Part shown: positions 42,253 through 51,071 of the stretch, piece after piece
How the letters are laid out: every line of letters starts with the position of its first letter
How positions within the stretch are numbered: position 1 is the stretch's first letter
DNA from: Streptomyces liliiviolaceus
GTDB lineage: Bacteria; Actinomycetota; Actinomycetes; Streptomycetales; Streptomycetaceae
NCBI RefSeq assembly: GCF_018070025.1
Contig: NZ_JAGPYQ010000001.1
Span: 5,642,001-5,706,000, forward strand
Direction: 5' to 3'
Length of the DNA stretch: 64,000 nt
Notes under the pieces: generated by a model
What the model saw: only the letters and a program-made list of their open reading frames with translations
What the model was told of the DNA's origin: nothing
Databases searched by the model: none
Program-made: the position numbers and the translations under genes

Positions 42253-44393
42253 GACCGCACCTCCACCACGGCCACCACGGGCTCGTCGGCGGCCCGGTCG
42301 CGCATCTCGCTGCGGGCCAGGGCGAGCAGCGGCTGCGGTTCGAGAACCCCGGAGAGGTCGGCGATCCGGGAGCCGAGAAGCAGCCGCAGTGCGGGCGCCC
42401 GTACCCCGCCGTCGCCGTACGAGGTGGCCTCGCGGACGAGGTTGCTGAGGAGTTCGGGGGCGGCCCCGACGGTGGTGGCGGCCACCTGCGCGTCGAAGGC
42501 GTGCAGCCGTACGACGCCGTCGGCGTCCACGACACGTACGGGATGCCGGGGAGCGCGGAGGCGGCGGCGCACCTCGGTGCCGTAGACCGTGTGGGCGGGT
42601 GTGCCGGCGAGGACGCTGACCCGGTCCGGGTCGGTCTTGAGGCTGGCGGCCGCCGCGGCGAGGCGTTCGGAGTCGTCGGCGCTGTGCGAGCGGTCCTGGG
42701 TACGCAGTTCGGTGGCGCCGGTGGCGATGGCGCGGACGGTGCTGGTCTGCGGGTCGACGGTCACCTCGACCTCGACCCCGTCGGCGGCGGCGCCCTGGGC
42801 TACGACGGCCTGCTCGGCCTCGGCGCGTACGGCGAGGATCTGCTCCTGGGTGGCGCCGGGGACGATCCGTTCGATCTGCTCGCGCACCAGGGCCAGGGCC
42901 ACCCCGATCGGGCTGATGACCTCGTTGTGCCGGGCGATCCTGCCCTCCATGCCGGTGAGCGCCGCGAGATGCGGGGTGACCGTGGCCGCTCCTCCCCCGC
43001 CGCCGACGAGGACGGCGGTGTCGGCGTCCAGCCGGTAGTCGCGCACGATCCTGTCCACCACCGACTTCACCTGCTCGGCTCCCGCGTCGAGGATGCGGGC
43101 GGCGGCCGTCGGCACGTCCACGCCCAGGGCGGCGGCGAGCGGGGCGATCGCGGCCTTCGCCACCTCCTGGTCGCAGCGCGCGAAGTCCCCTTCCGGGACG
43201 CGGCCGAGCGCGTTGGCGGCGCAGGTCATGGTGAGGGCGTACCGGCCGCCCGCCGCGTCCAGGACGGCGTGGTCGGCCGGGTCGTCGGGCATCGGACGCA
43301 CGGTGGACAGGGTGGCGTCGCGCAGTTCGTCCAGGTCCGCGAAGCAGGCGTAGGGCAGCCCCGCGATATGCGCGCTGCGCGGTCCGACGGCGGTGACACG
43401 CGCCCGGCCGCCGGGGTTCAGGTCGACGCGGACCATCGAGCCGCCGCCGACACCGACCGTGCGGACGTCGAGGGCGTTGAGGTATGAAGTCTTGCCGAGC
43501 ATCGTGGCATGCCGGACGGCGACCTTGCCCCGGCGTACGACGCTGATGTCGGTGGAGGTGCCGCCCGTTTCGAGGAAGACGCCCTCGCTGATCCGCTCCT
43601 GCATCAGCGCTCCCGCGACTCCGGCCGCCGGTCCGGAGAGCACGGTCAGCAGCGGGCGTCGACGCATCTCGTCGAGCGCCATGACTCCGCCGTCGCAGCG
43701 CATGACCATGAGCGGCGCGGTGATGCCCGCCTTGGTGATGGACGCGTCGACGAGATCGGCGGTGGCCAGCATGCGCGGCAGGATGGCGGCGTTGACGACG
43801 GCGGTCCGGGTCCGCTTGTGCAGTCCGTACAACGAGGTGATCTCGTGCGCGGCCGTCATCGGGAGCCCGGCGGTGCGGGCGGCCTCCAGGACGGCCTGCT
43901 CGCCCTCGGGCCGGTCGACGGCGAACGGCTCGGTGGCGACGAGGACTTGGGCCCCCGCAGCGGTGACCTGCTCGACCGCGGCGCGTACGGCGCCGGTGTC
44001 GTCAGGGTCGGCCACGTGGGCGTAGGCGAGCGGAAGCCTTTTGCCGGGGGCGAGTTCGAGGCGGCCGAGGGCTGCGAGGCGGCGGGTGAGGACGGCGCCG
44101 GGTCCGGTGCCGATGCCGATCAGGCCGACGGTGGCGACGTCACCCTCCAGCAGGGCGTTGGTCGCCTGGGTGGTGCCGTGGGCCAGGAACGCGACGTCGG
44201 CGGGATCGCGGCCGACCTGCCGCAGCAGCCGGTCCAGCGCTTCGACGATGCCGTGGGCGACACCGTCCTCGTGATGGTGGCTGGTGGGGACCTTGACCTG
44301 GCCGAGCAGGCTCAGTGTCGTGGCGTCCACGGCCACGGCGTCGGTGAAGGTTCCGCCGACGTCGATGCCGACGCGGATTCTGTGAGTGGTCAT
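42249..44393 (-). CDS. hydantoinase/oxoprolinase family protein, HyuA-like
   Basis: A 714-residue member of the ATP-dependent hydantoinase A/5-oxoprolinase A/acetone carboxylase beta family. The ATP-binding fold appears as VGIDVGGTFTDAVAVD at the N-terminus, AHGTTQATNALLEG (about 90-103), ETGGTSTDISVV and VGGGSMVRV in the middle, and LVGGGGGAATVTPHLAAL near residue 475. These enzymes phosphorylate an amide carbonyl and usually need a HyuB-type partner. No HyuB gene is visible here; instead an HExxH protein overlaps its 3' end (ATGA). AAGGAGG precedes the ATG. The substrate is likely a cyclic amide, lactam or ketone, but this is unproven. Confidence 0.82.
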   Translation of the reverse strand: MTTHRIRVGIDVGGTFTDAVAVDATTLSLLGQVKVPTSHHHEDGVAHGIVEALDRLLRQVGRDPADVAFLAHGTTQATNALLEGDVATVGLIGIGTGPGAVLTRRLAALGRLELAPGKRLPLAYAHVADPDDTGAVRAAVEQVTAAGAQVLVATEPFAVDRPEGEQAVLEAARTAGLPMTAAHEITSLYGLHKRTRTAVVNAAILPRMLATADLVDASITKAGITAPLMVMRCDGGVMALDEMRRRPLLTVLSGPAAGVAGALMQERISEGVFLETGGTSTDISVVRRGKVAVRHATMLGKTSYLNALDVRTVGVGGGSMVRVDLNPGGRARVTAVGPRSAHIAGLPYACFADLDELRDATLSTVRPMPDDPADHAVLDAAGGRYALTMTCAANALGRVPEGDFARCDQEVAKAAIAPLAAALGVDVPTAAARILDAGAEQVKSVVDRIVRDYRLDADTAVLVGGGGGAATVTPHLAALTGMEGRIARHNEVISPIGVALALVREQIERIVPGATQEQILAVRAEAEQAVVAQGAAADGVEVEVTVDPQTSTVRAIATGATELRTQDRSHSADDSERLAAAAASLKTDPDRVSVLAGTPAHTVYGTEVRRRLRAPRHPVRVVDADGVVRLHAFDAQVAATTVGAAPELLSNLVREATSYGDGGVRAPALRLLLGSRIADLSGVLEPQPLLALARSEMRDRAADEPVVAVVEVRS

Positions 44394-44487
44394 GTCTGGG
44401 CACCTCCTTGTGCTCCGTCAGTCATGCGCAACACCGGGTGGGGCCGGACGCGGGCACCGAGCAGCCCGTCCGGCCCTCCCCTCGATC

Positions 44488-46101
44488 TCAGTAGCCCCGT
44501 ACGTCGGGCCAGTGGCGCTGTACGCCGGCCCGGTCGAGGCCGCGCGCGAACTCCTCGAACCGCTTGTCCTCGGCCTGCACCTGGTGGGGTTCGACGTCCT
44601 CGGCCAGGCAGTGGGCGGCGAGCGCTCCGGCGACCTCGCCGATGTTCCACTCCACGGGGTGCAGCCGGTAACAGCCGTTGGTGATGTGGGTGGTGCCGAT
44701 GTTCTTGCCGGCGGGCAGCAGATTGCGGACCCGCCTCGGCACGAGTGCGCCCAGCGGGATCTCGAAGGGCACCGAGCCGATGTCGATGTAGTTGTCGCCG
44801 CCGGTCGAGGGATGCAGGTCGATGCGGTAGTTGCCGACTCCGACGGAGTCCCGGTACTCGGTGCCGCCGTAGGGTCCGACCAGGTCGATCGCCACGTCGT
44901 GCTCGGTGACGGTGGTGACGGCCTCGATGCGGCGCGACTCACGGACGTAGGGCGCCTTGGCGAGACCGTCCGGGGTGCCGGTCACGTCCGGGCGCGGGCG
45001 CAGGCCCGGGAATCCGGTGCCGCCGTCCTGGCGGGGCGCCTCGGTCTGCAGCCAGTACAGGACCGACAGCGACAACTGCCGTGCCCCGGCGACCGCTTGG
45101 GCTCCGGTCTCCGCACCCGCTCCGACGAGCGGCTTCAACCAGTAGTCGTTGAGGGGCCAGTTGACGAGGGTGATGTCGGAGTCGAAGGCGCCGGGGCGGT
45201 GCAGCTTGCGCGCCAGGATGCGCCGGAAGCCCCACAGTTCCTTGTCCCCGGCGTCCGCGCTCTGGTCGGCGCTGACGGCGAGCGGGTCCAGCTCCGGATT
45301 GGGCTCGAACGTCCGCGGTACGGACTCCAGCGAGCGGGGGTCCGGCGCCTGGAAGCCCAGCAACGGTCCGGGCCAGAAGTCGGGCCGGTACGCCCGCCAG
45401 AAGTCGTAGTCGGCGGGCCGCTCGACCGTGTGGTCCTCGCCCTCGTGGTGGGAGAGCGCGAAGCACACGGTGATGCCCTGCTGGTTGAGCGGCTGGGCCT
45501 CGTCGGGGGCGTGCGGTTCGTCGTACGCGGACCGCGCCTCGGCTCCGACGACGTGCTCGACACCCGCGAGGTCGAGGAGTTCGCCGGTCTCGGTCGCGTC
45601 GATCACGTACCGGGCGGAGACGGTGATCTGCCGGCCGTTGTCCTGGCGGTGCTCCAGCGTCACGGACCGTACGACATCGTTGTCGGCCTCGGCCGCGACG
45701 GGCCGGTGGTCGGTGAGGACGGTCAGCCGGCCGGCGGCCCGGTGGGGCGCGAGCATCGCCTCGATGACGGCGAGCGCGACGCGCGGCTCGTGGCAGAGCT
45801 TGCTCACCCGGCCGGCGCCCGGATTGAGGTCCGTGAGGGCCAGCGCCTCGGCGCGCAGCGGGTACCACTGCCGGTAGAACTGCCTTATGCCTTCGCGCAG
45901 TTGACGGTACGAGGCGGTGGTGCCGAACTGTTCGACCCAGGGATGCTCGTCGGGCGGCACGGCCTGCGACGTGAGCTGTCCGCCGAGCCAGTCGGTCTCC
46001 TCGGTGAGCACGACGGCGCGTCCGGCCCGGCAGGCCGCCAGCGCGGCGGCCACGCCGCCGAGCCCGCCGCCCACGATGAGGATGTCGGCTTTCGGTATCA
46101 C
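44488..46101 (-). CDS. FAD-dependent oxidoreductase (FAD_oxidored family)
   Basis: A 537-residue flavoprotein. The dinucleotide fold is DILIVGGGLGGVAAALAACRAGRAVVLTEE (split: GGGLGG at about 11-16, acidic end VLTEE), followed by DWLGGQLTSQAVPPDEHP. A second FAD contact is VSARYVIDATETGELLDLAG and the C-terminus has LLPAGKNIGTTHITNGCYRLHPVEWNIGEVAG, both typical of the PF12831 family found in sugar and polymer degradation gene sets. No signal peptide is seen, so it is cytoplasmic. The GTG start has AAGGAGA 5 bases upstream. It is 94 bp upstream of the hydantoinase gene on the same strand. Confidence 0.82.
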   Translation of the reverse strand: MIPKADILIVGGGLGGVAAALAACRAGRAVVLTEETDWLGGQLTSQAVPPDEHPWVEQFGTTASYRQLREGIRQFYRQWYPLRAEALALTDLNPGAGRVSKLCHEPRVALAVIEAMLAPHRAAGRLTVLTDHRPVAAEADNDVVRSVTLEHRQDNGRQITVSARYVIDATETGELLDLAGVEHVVGAEARSAYDEPHAPDEAQPLNQQGITVCFALSHHEGEDHTVERPADYDFWRAYRPDFWPGPLLGFQAPDPRSLESVPRTFEPNPELDPLAVSADQSADAGDKELWGFRRILARKLHRPGAFDSDITLVNWPLNDYWLKPLVGAGAETGAQAVAGARQLSLSVLYWLQTEAPRQDGGTGFPGLRPRPDVTGTPDGLAKAPYVRESRRIEAVTTVTEHDVAIDLVGPYGGTEYRDSVGVGNYRIDLHPSTGGDNYIDIGSVPFEIPLGALVPRRVRNLLPAGKNIGTTHITNGCYRLHPVEWNIGEVAGALAAHCLAEDVEPHQVQAEDKRFEEFARGLDRAGVQRHWPDVRGY

Positions 46102-46140
46102 GCTTCTCCTTGCTGGTGGTTCAGCTGCTGATTCAGCCGT

Positions 46141-46188
46141 GGTTCGTCCGCAGGTGCGGCCGGTGGCTCGTCCGCAGGTGCGGCCGGC
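46141..46188. repeat. 24-bp tandem repeat
   Basis: A unit starting GGYTCGTCCGCAGGTGCGGC is present twice (46141-46164 and 46165-46188), with a decayed third copy after it, in the 153-bp gap between the LacI regulator and the FAD oxidoreductase gene. GCAGGTGC and neighbouring bases give each copy some dyad symmetry. Confidence 0.7.
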
Positions 46189-46254
46189 GGTTCGTCTGCT
46201 GATCTCGTCTACTGGATTCGTCCGCTGGTTGGTCTCGTGCGATGCGCGCCGGTG

Positions 46255-47358
46255 TCAGCGCCGCTCCGGTGGACTCCCGGTAGTGGCACCGGCCCGGAAG
46301 GCGCAGGCGACCAGGGGTTCCTCGGCCGCCTCCCCCGCCACGAGCGCGGAGAGCATGCGGACCGCGGCGGCGCCCAACTGGTGCCGGGGGACGTCGAATC
46401 CGGTGGGCTGCGGGTCCCCCGCGAGGTCGGGCGGAGGACTGCCGAGGAGCGCGAGGGACAGGTCACCCGGGCAGGTGAGACCGGCCTCGTCGACGGCGGT
46501 GCGCAAAGCCCGCCAGGCGCCTCCGGTGTCGGTCTCCTCCGCGACGAAGGCGGTGACACCGTCGGCGAGCCAGCTCCGCAGCCGTTCGGGGGTGACCTCG
46601 CGCCGGGGGTCGGCGCAGCGGAAGACGGCCTCGGACCCGCCGGGCAGTCCGGCCGCCTCCAGCCCTTCCAGGAAGCCCCGTTGACGGTCGGTGGAGGCGG
46701 GCGCGTCGTCGTCCTCACGGACCAGGACGATCCGGCGGTGACCCGACGACGCCAGATGCCGGACCACTTCGCCGCTTGCGCTCACATAGTCGGCGCCGAC
46801 CCAGGACAGTCCCTCCAACTCCTCGCGGCGGCCGAGGTGCACCACCGGGAACCCGTCGGCGACCATCCTCTTCAGCTCGGCGATCGGTACATGCCGGCCG
46901 AGGAACAGACAGCCGTCGGCGAGCCGGACCCGGTTGAGCGCCTCGGGTCCGGCCGCCTTGGCACCGCCGGAACTCGACCCCGTGAACAGCACCAGGTCGT
47001 AACCGCGCGCGGCGGCCTCCCGCTCCACCCCGACGAGGAAGGGGTAGTACGAGTGCTCCACGTCCGTCGGGAAGGTGGCCGTGAAGCTGTAGACGCCGAG
47101 CAGGTTGTTGCGGGCCGCCGCGAGCCGCTGGGCCGCCGGATCCGGTACGTAGCCGAGGCTGCGGGCCGCGTCGAGCACCCGCTGCCGTGTCTCGTCCGAG
47201 ATCGCCGAACCCTGCGCCTTCGCCGACAGCACGAGCGACACCGTGGCCTGGGACACTCCGGCCAGCCGGGCGACCTCCGCCTGCCGCGGCCGGGACGTAC
47301 GTCCGGTCGCCGCGGGGGTCCGCCCACGCCTGGGTCCCTTCCTGGGCTGCTCCACCAT
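46255..47358 (-). CDS. LacI-family regulator of the region-5 catabolic gene set
   Basis: A 367-residue regulator. After a basic N-terminal tail (RKGPRRGRTP) the helix-turn-helix reads RQAEVARLAGVSQATVSLVLS, with hinge AAQRLAAARNNLLGVY; the effector domain includes YYPFLVGVEREAAARGYDLVLF and HRRIVLVREDDDAPASTDRQRGFLEGL. The C-terminal part is more divergent than usual. The start is either the ATG at 47358, crowded by GAGGAG, or nearby GTG codons (47355 or 47388). A 12-bp-arm inverted repeat just upstream is its likely operator. It is first in the minus-strand gene set and divergent from the GH76 gene, so it may control both. Confidence 0.88.
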   Translation of the reverse strand: MVEQPRKGPRRGRTPAATGRTSRPRQAEVARLAGVSQATVSLVLSAKAQGSAISDETRQRVLDAARSLGYVPDPAAQRLAAARNNLLGVYSFTATFPTDVEHSYYPFLVGVEREAAARGYDLVLFTGSSSGGAKAAGPEALNRVRLADGCLFLGRHVPIAELKRMVADGFPVVHLGRREELEGLSWVGADYVSASGEVVRHLASSGHRRIVLVREDDDAPASTDRQRGFLEGLEAAGLPGGSEAVFRCADPRREVTPERLRSWLADGVTAFVAEETDTGGAWRALRTAVDEAGLTCPGDLSLALLGSPPPDLAGDPQPTGFDVPRHQLGAAAVRMLSALVAGEAAEEPLVACAFRAGATTGSPPERR

Positions 47359-47391
47359 GCTCCTCACCCGGCCGCCGAGGGCCGACACCAG

Positions 47392-47426
47392 CTTGCTAAT
47401 GCGTATAAGTAATGCGCATTAGCAAG
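47392..47426. promoter_or_regulatory. 12-bp-arm inverted repeat, probable LacI operator
   Basis: CTTGCTAATGCG (47392-47403) and CGCATTAGCAAG (47415-47426) are exact complements 11 bases apart. Between and inside the arms lies the shorter perfect palindrome AATGCGCATT (47411-47420). It is 34 bp upstream of the regulator start and very AT-rich for this genome. Confidence 0.8.
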
Positions 47427-47520
47427 CACTGTGGAGTGCCCTCACGGCAACGGTCAAGGGGTGTGACACGACTTCTTCGTCCGCCGGGCTCCGCTGCGGA
47501 GGGCGGTCGAGCATGAACAT

Positions 47521-47561
47521 TCAACCGGACCATTGACCCGTCAACCGGTTCCGGTTAACGT
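47521..47561 (+). promoter_or_regulatory. GH76 promoter with palindrome in the spacer
   Basis: TTGACC (47533-47538) and TAACGT (47556-47561) are exactly 17 bases apart. The spacer carries AACCGG-TT-CCGGTT (47543-47556), and TCAACCGG is repeated 20 bp apart at 47521 and 47541. A repressor there would block the promoter; its identity is unknown. Confidence 0.7.
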
Positions 47562-47635
47562 CCACGCCGAGCCTTTCCCAGGACCAGCCCCTGTGCCCCC
47601 ACCGCAGTGTTCGGCAAGCCTTCGGGAGTTCATCC

Positions 47636-49114
47636 ATGCGCGCCAGACGATCGCCACTCGCAGCTCTCGCCCTTTCTCTGACAACGATGTCGGCCCTGTT
47701 GATCCAGGCCGCCCCGTCCTCCGCCGCGGCCTCCGGGACGGCGGCGGCGCCCGCGGCGACCGTGTGCAACAAGTACTGCGACGCACGGGATCCGGCCCTC
47801 AGCGGCCAGGACCGCAGGCCCGTCACCGCCACGCTCTTCTCGCGGACGTTCGAGCTGCACTTCGACGACGCCGACGCCATGGGCTGGGCCTCCGTCGGCA
47901 ACGGCAGCCCCGGGGACGAGGTGTGGCTGGACCGCTCGTACGACGGCGGTCGCAGCTGGTCCGCGAACAGCCGTCTCGGCGCCACGAAGATCCCGGCGGG
48001 CCAGACCGGCTGGCGGACGCTGATGTACAACGTCGACGACTGGGCGGGCCACGGCGTCGGCGCGCTGCGCGCCTGCGGCAAAGCCGCCGACCGCACGGAC
48101 ATCGTCTGCACACCGTGGGCCCGCTCGACCTGGAACGCCGGCGAGCGGCGCACCGCGGCGGCCACCGCGCAGATGCAGTTCTACAACTACGGCACCGGTC
48201 TGTTCGACACCACCGGCTGGTGGAACTCCGCCAACGCGCTGCACGCGATCATCGACAACATCCGCGTCACCGGCATGCAGAGCTACGCGTACGCCGTCGG
48301 CCGCACCTACGACCTGCAACTGGGTGCGGCCGACGGGCAGTTCCGCAACGACTACATCGACGACACCGGCTGGTGGGGCCTGACCTGGATCGCGGCGTAC
48401 GACCTCACCGGCGACCCGCGCTATCTGGCCACGGCACGGGCCGACGCGGACTACATGGCCTCCTACTGGGACAACACCTGCGGCGGCGGGGTGTGGTGGA
48501 GCACCGCGAAGACGGTGAAGAACGCCATCCCCAACTCCCTGTACATCGAGCTGAACGCGGCCCTGCACAACCGCATCCCGGGCGACACCACGTACCTTCA
48601 GCGTGCGAAGGCGGACTGGAGCTGGTTCCAGGGGACCGGCATGATCAACGCCGACCAGACGGTGAGCGACGGCCTCAGCATGAGTACCTGCAAGGTCGGC
48701 GACAGCACGGTCTGGTCGTACAACCAGGGTCAACTCGTCGGCGGTCTGGTGGAGTTGCACAAGGCCACGGGTGACTCCACGGTACTCGCCGCCGCGCGCC
48801 GGATCGCCGACGCCAACGTCGTCTCCGGCAAGCTCAACACCTCGGGCGGCATCCTCAGGGATCCCTGCGAGTCGGGTGACTGCGGCGCCGACGGGGCGTC
48901 CTTCAAGGGCGCCGACGTACGCGGGCTGGCGAAGCTGAACGCGGCCCTGTCCGACCGCCCCTACACCGCCTACCTCAAGAAGCAGGCCGCGCAGGCCTAC
49001 GCCGCCGACCGCAATCCGCTCGACCAGTACGGGCTGCGCTGGTACGGGCCGCTGGACAAGACGGATGCCGCGCGGCAGCAGAGCGCTCTGGATCTGATGA
49101 ACGCGGCGTCCTGA
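47636..49114 (+). CDS. secreted GH76 family protein (alpha-1,6-mannanase type)
   Basis: A 492-residue secreted hydrolase. The signal peptide spans about residues 8-31 ([24 protein letters not shown]). A short beta-rich N-terminal part (45-150, with [19 protein letters not shown]) precedes the (alpha/alpha)6 barrel. The double-Asp signature of GH76 is [15 protein letters not shown] with catalytic Asp242 and Asp243; [21 protein letters not shown] and [15 protein letters not shown] are also family features. The likely substrate is alpha-1,6-linked mannan of fungal walls or actinobacterial glycans. The upstream beta-rich segment is longer than in a bare GH76 enzyme and resembles part of a binding domain. 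Confidence 0.88.
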   Translation: MRARRSPLAALALSLTTMSALLIQAAPSSAAASGTAAAPAATVCNKYCDARDPALSGQDRRPVTATLFSRTFELHFDDADAMGWASVGNGSPGDEVWLDRSYDGGRSWSANSRLGATKIPAGQTGWRTLMYNVDDWAGHGVGALRACGKAADRTDIVCTPWARSTWNAGERRTAAATAQMQFYNYGTGLFDTTGWWNSANALHAIIDNIRVTGMQSYAYAVGRTYDLQLGAADGQFRNDYIDDTGWWGLTWIAAYDLTGDPRYLATARADADYMASYWDNTCGGGVWWSTAKTVKNAIPNSLYIELNAALHNRIPGDTTYLQRAKADWSWFQGTGMINADQTVSDGLSMSTCKVGDSTVWSYNQGQLVGGLVELHKATGDSTVLAAARRIADANVVSGKLNTSGGILRDPCESGDCGADGASFKGADVRGLAKLNAALSDRPYTAYLKKQAAQAYAADRNPLDQYGLRWYGPLDKTDAARQQSALDLMNAAS

Positions 49115-49158
49115 GGGTCGCCGGGCGGACCGGAAGCGCAGCCGGCCAGCGCCCGGCT

Positions 49159-49404
49159 ACCGGCACCGGGCGGAGTCGCAGACGTGCGGGTCCGTTGTGG
49201 CTGGGCGCGCAGTTCCCCGCGCCCCTGAAAGGCCGCGCGCCTCGGCGGCATTCTCCGCAAGGCCGGCGCCCGCGGGCGTGACCGCCACCACCCGGCCACC
49301 GGCACTGCGCGTAGCCGCACACGTGCGGGTCCGTCGTGGCTGAGCGCGCAGTTCCCCGCGCCCCTGAAAAGCCACGCGTCCTGGCGTCATTCTCCGCAAG
49401 GGCG
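49159..49404. repeat. 106-bp direct repeat, copies 2 and 3 of the dispersed element
   Basis: Copies at 49159-49264 and 49298-49404 are about 85-90% alike by eye and share ACGTGCGGGTCCGTYGTGGC, CGCGCAGTTCCCCGCGCCCC and TTCTCCGCAAGG. The middle GGGCGCG/CGCGCCC pair can form a hairpin, followed by CTGAAA. A third shorter copy of the central part lies at 9275-9328. Copies of this type are, from general knowledge, scattered between genes in many Streptomyces genomes. Confidence 0.85.
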
Positions 49405-49413
49405 GTGATCGCG

Positions 49414-49423
49414 GAAGCGCTTC
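49414..49423. promoter_or_regulatory. LacI-type palindrome upstream of the GH43 gene
   Basis: GAAGCGCTTC, a 10-bp perfect palindrome 72 bp upstream of the GH43 start, has the CG-centred form bound by LacI-family sugar repressors. Confidence 0.5.
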
Positions 49424-49495
49424 GACGTAGGCTCCCGGAGCCTCATCCAGGGGCGCCCGAGAGCACTCCCGCGGCCGCACTTCACAGGGACGGAC

Positions 49496-51028
49496 ATGAC
49501 GTACTTCGACAATCCCGTCATACCCGGCTTCAGCCCCGACCCCAGCATCTGCCGGGTCGGGGACGACTACTACCTGGCGACGTCCAGTTTCGAGTACGTA
49601 CCCGGCGTGCCCCTGTGGCACAGCCGTGATCTGGTGCACTGGCGGCTGATCGGGCACGCCCTGGACCGGCCCTCGCAGCTGGCGCTGCCCGACACCGCGC
49701 CCGCCTCCACGGGGGTGTACGCGCCCACGCTGCGCCATCACGACGGCCTGTTCTGGCTGATCACGACCGTGGTCACCGGTGCGGGCAACATCCTGGTGAC
49801 CGCCGAGGACCCGGCGGGACCCTGGTCCGACCCGGTGCCGGTCGGCGTTCCGGGCATCGACCCGGATCTGGCCTGGGAGGAGGACGGGACCTGCTGGTGC
49901 GTGTTCTCTGACGGCGGGATCCACGGGGTCCGCATCGACCCGAAGTCCGGCGAGCTGCGCGGCGATCCGGTGCCGATGTGGTCGGGCAGCGGACTGCAGT
50001 ATCCCGAGGGGCCGCACCTCTACCGGATCGACGACTGGTGGTACCTGCTGCTGTCGGAGGGCGGCACCGAACGCGGTCACGCCCTGTCGGTGGCCAGGTC
50101 CCGTACGCTTCCGGGCCCTTTCGAAGCGCATCCGGCCAACCCCGTCCTGTCCCACCGCAGTACGAACCATCCGGTGCAGAACACCGGCCACGGCGATCTC
50201 GTACAGGCGCAGGACGGCACCTGGTGGATGGTGCTGCTGGGCACCAGGCCCCGAGGTGACACGCCGATGTACCACGGCATGGGCCGGGAGACGTTCCTGG
50301 CGCCGGTGCGGTGGGAGGACGGATGGCCGCTGCCCGGACCGCTGGAACCACGTGCGCAGGCTCCGGCGCTCACACCTCACCCCTGGCCGCGGGAGCCGGA
50401 CCGCGACGGCTTCGACTCCCCGGCTCTCGCGCCGTGTTGGGTGTCGCTTCGACGGAGCGAGCCGGAGGCCGTCCGGCTCGACGAGCGGCCAGGTCATCTG
50501 GTCCTGCACGCCCGCGCGGACAGTCTCGACACACCGGGCGCGCTCTTCGTGGGACGGCGACAGCGCGACCCCGACTGCACCGCGCGCACGCTGATCGAGG
50601 TCTCCGACGGCGGCCGGGGCGGGCTCGCGGTACGCCTGGACGAGGCACACCACTACGAGGTGGAGGTGTCCGACGGCACGGTCCGCGCGGTCGCCAGGAT
50701 CGGTCCACTGAGCCGGTCGATCGCCGAACGAGCCGTACCGGCAGGTCCGTTGAGGTTGCGCATCGACATCACCACCTCCGACGTCCTGCCGCCCACGGTC
50801 ACCTCCCGCGACCCGGCGACGGCTCCCCCGCCGGGCCTGCGCGCCGGCGGCCCCGACACACTCCGCCTGGGGTACGAGACGGAGGGCGGCGACTTCGAGA
50901 TCCTCGCCGAACTCGACGGCCGCTACCTCACCACCGAGGTCGCCGGGGGCTTCACGGGCCGTGTCCTCGGCATGTACGCGACCCGGGGCAGCGCGGCCTT
51001 CGACTGGTTCGAGCTGCGGTCCGCCTGA
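49496..51028 (+). CDS. beta-xylosidase-like GH43 protein
   Basis: A 510-residue protein without a signal peptide, so a cytoplasmic enzyme acting on imported xylo-oligosaccharides. The five-bladed propeller (1-300) has FDNPVIPGFSPDPSICRVGDDYYLATSSFEY with the base Asp15, GIDPDLAWEEDG with Asp122, and YPEGPHLYRID with the acid Glu171. The C-terminal beta-sandwich (about 315-508: LVLHARADSL, VRLDEAHHYEVEVSDGTVRA, TEVAGGFTGRVLGMYA) is the usual partner domain of GH43 beta-xylosidases. Xylosidase versus arabinofuranosidase cannot be separated by motif alone. AGGGA lies near the ATG. Confidence 0.88.
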   Translation: MTYFDNPVIPGFSPDPSICRVGDDYYLATSSFEYVPGVPLWHSRDLVHWRLIGHALDRPSQLALPDTAPASTGVYAPTLRHHDGLFWLITTVVTGAGNILVTAEDPAGPWSDPVPVGVPGIDPDLAWEEDGTCWCVFSDGGIHGVRIDPKSGELRGDPVPMWSGSGLQYPEGPHLYRIDDWWYLLLSEGGTERGHALSVARSRTLPGPFEAHPANPVLSHRSTNHPVQNTGHGDLVQAQDGTWWMVLLGTRPRGDTPMYHGMGRETFLAPVRWEDGWPLPGPLEPRAQAPALTPHPWPREPDRDGFDSPALAPCWVSLRRSEPEAVRLDERPGHLVLHARADSLDTPGALFVGRRQRDPDCTARTLIEVSDGGRGGLAVRLDEAHHYEVEVSDGTVRAVARIGPLSRSIAERAVPAGPLRLRIDITTSDVLPPTVTSRDPATAPPPGLRAGGPDTLRLGYETEGGDFEILAELDGRYLTTEVAGGFTGRVLGMYATRGSAAFDWFELRSA

Positions 51029-51071
51029 CCGGGGATCTCGGAGAGGGCGGACACCCCCGCTCCAGGTCACC

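Larger units (their letters stand above)
49115..49495. other. 381-bp gap holding a duplicated dispersed repeat
   Basis: No gene is visible. The gap contains two copies of a dispersed repeat element (see below), an operator-like GAAGCGCTTC palindrome and the leader of the GH43 gene. Confidence 0.75.

Noticed and set aside
40342..42585. Overlapping plus-strand frames opposite the permease and HExxH genes
   Set aside because: Repetitive Asp/Gly/Glu/Arg composition without domains; the minus-strand genes overlap each other by ATGA and have ribosome-binding sites.
49159..49404. Insertion-sequence ends
   Set aside because: The two copies are direct, not inverted, enclose only about 33 bp, and no transposase gene is present.
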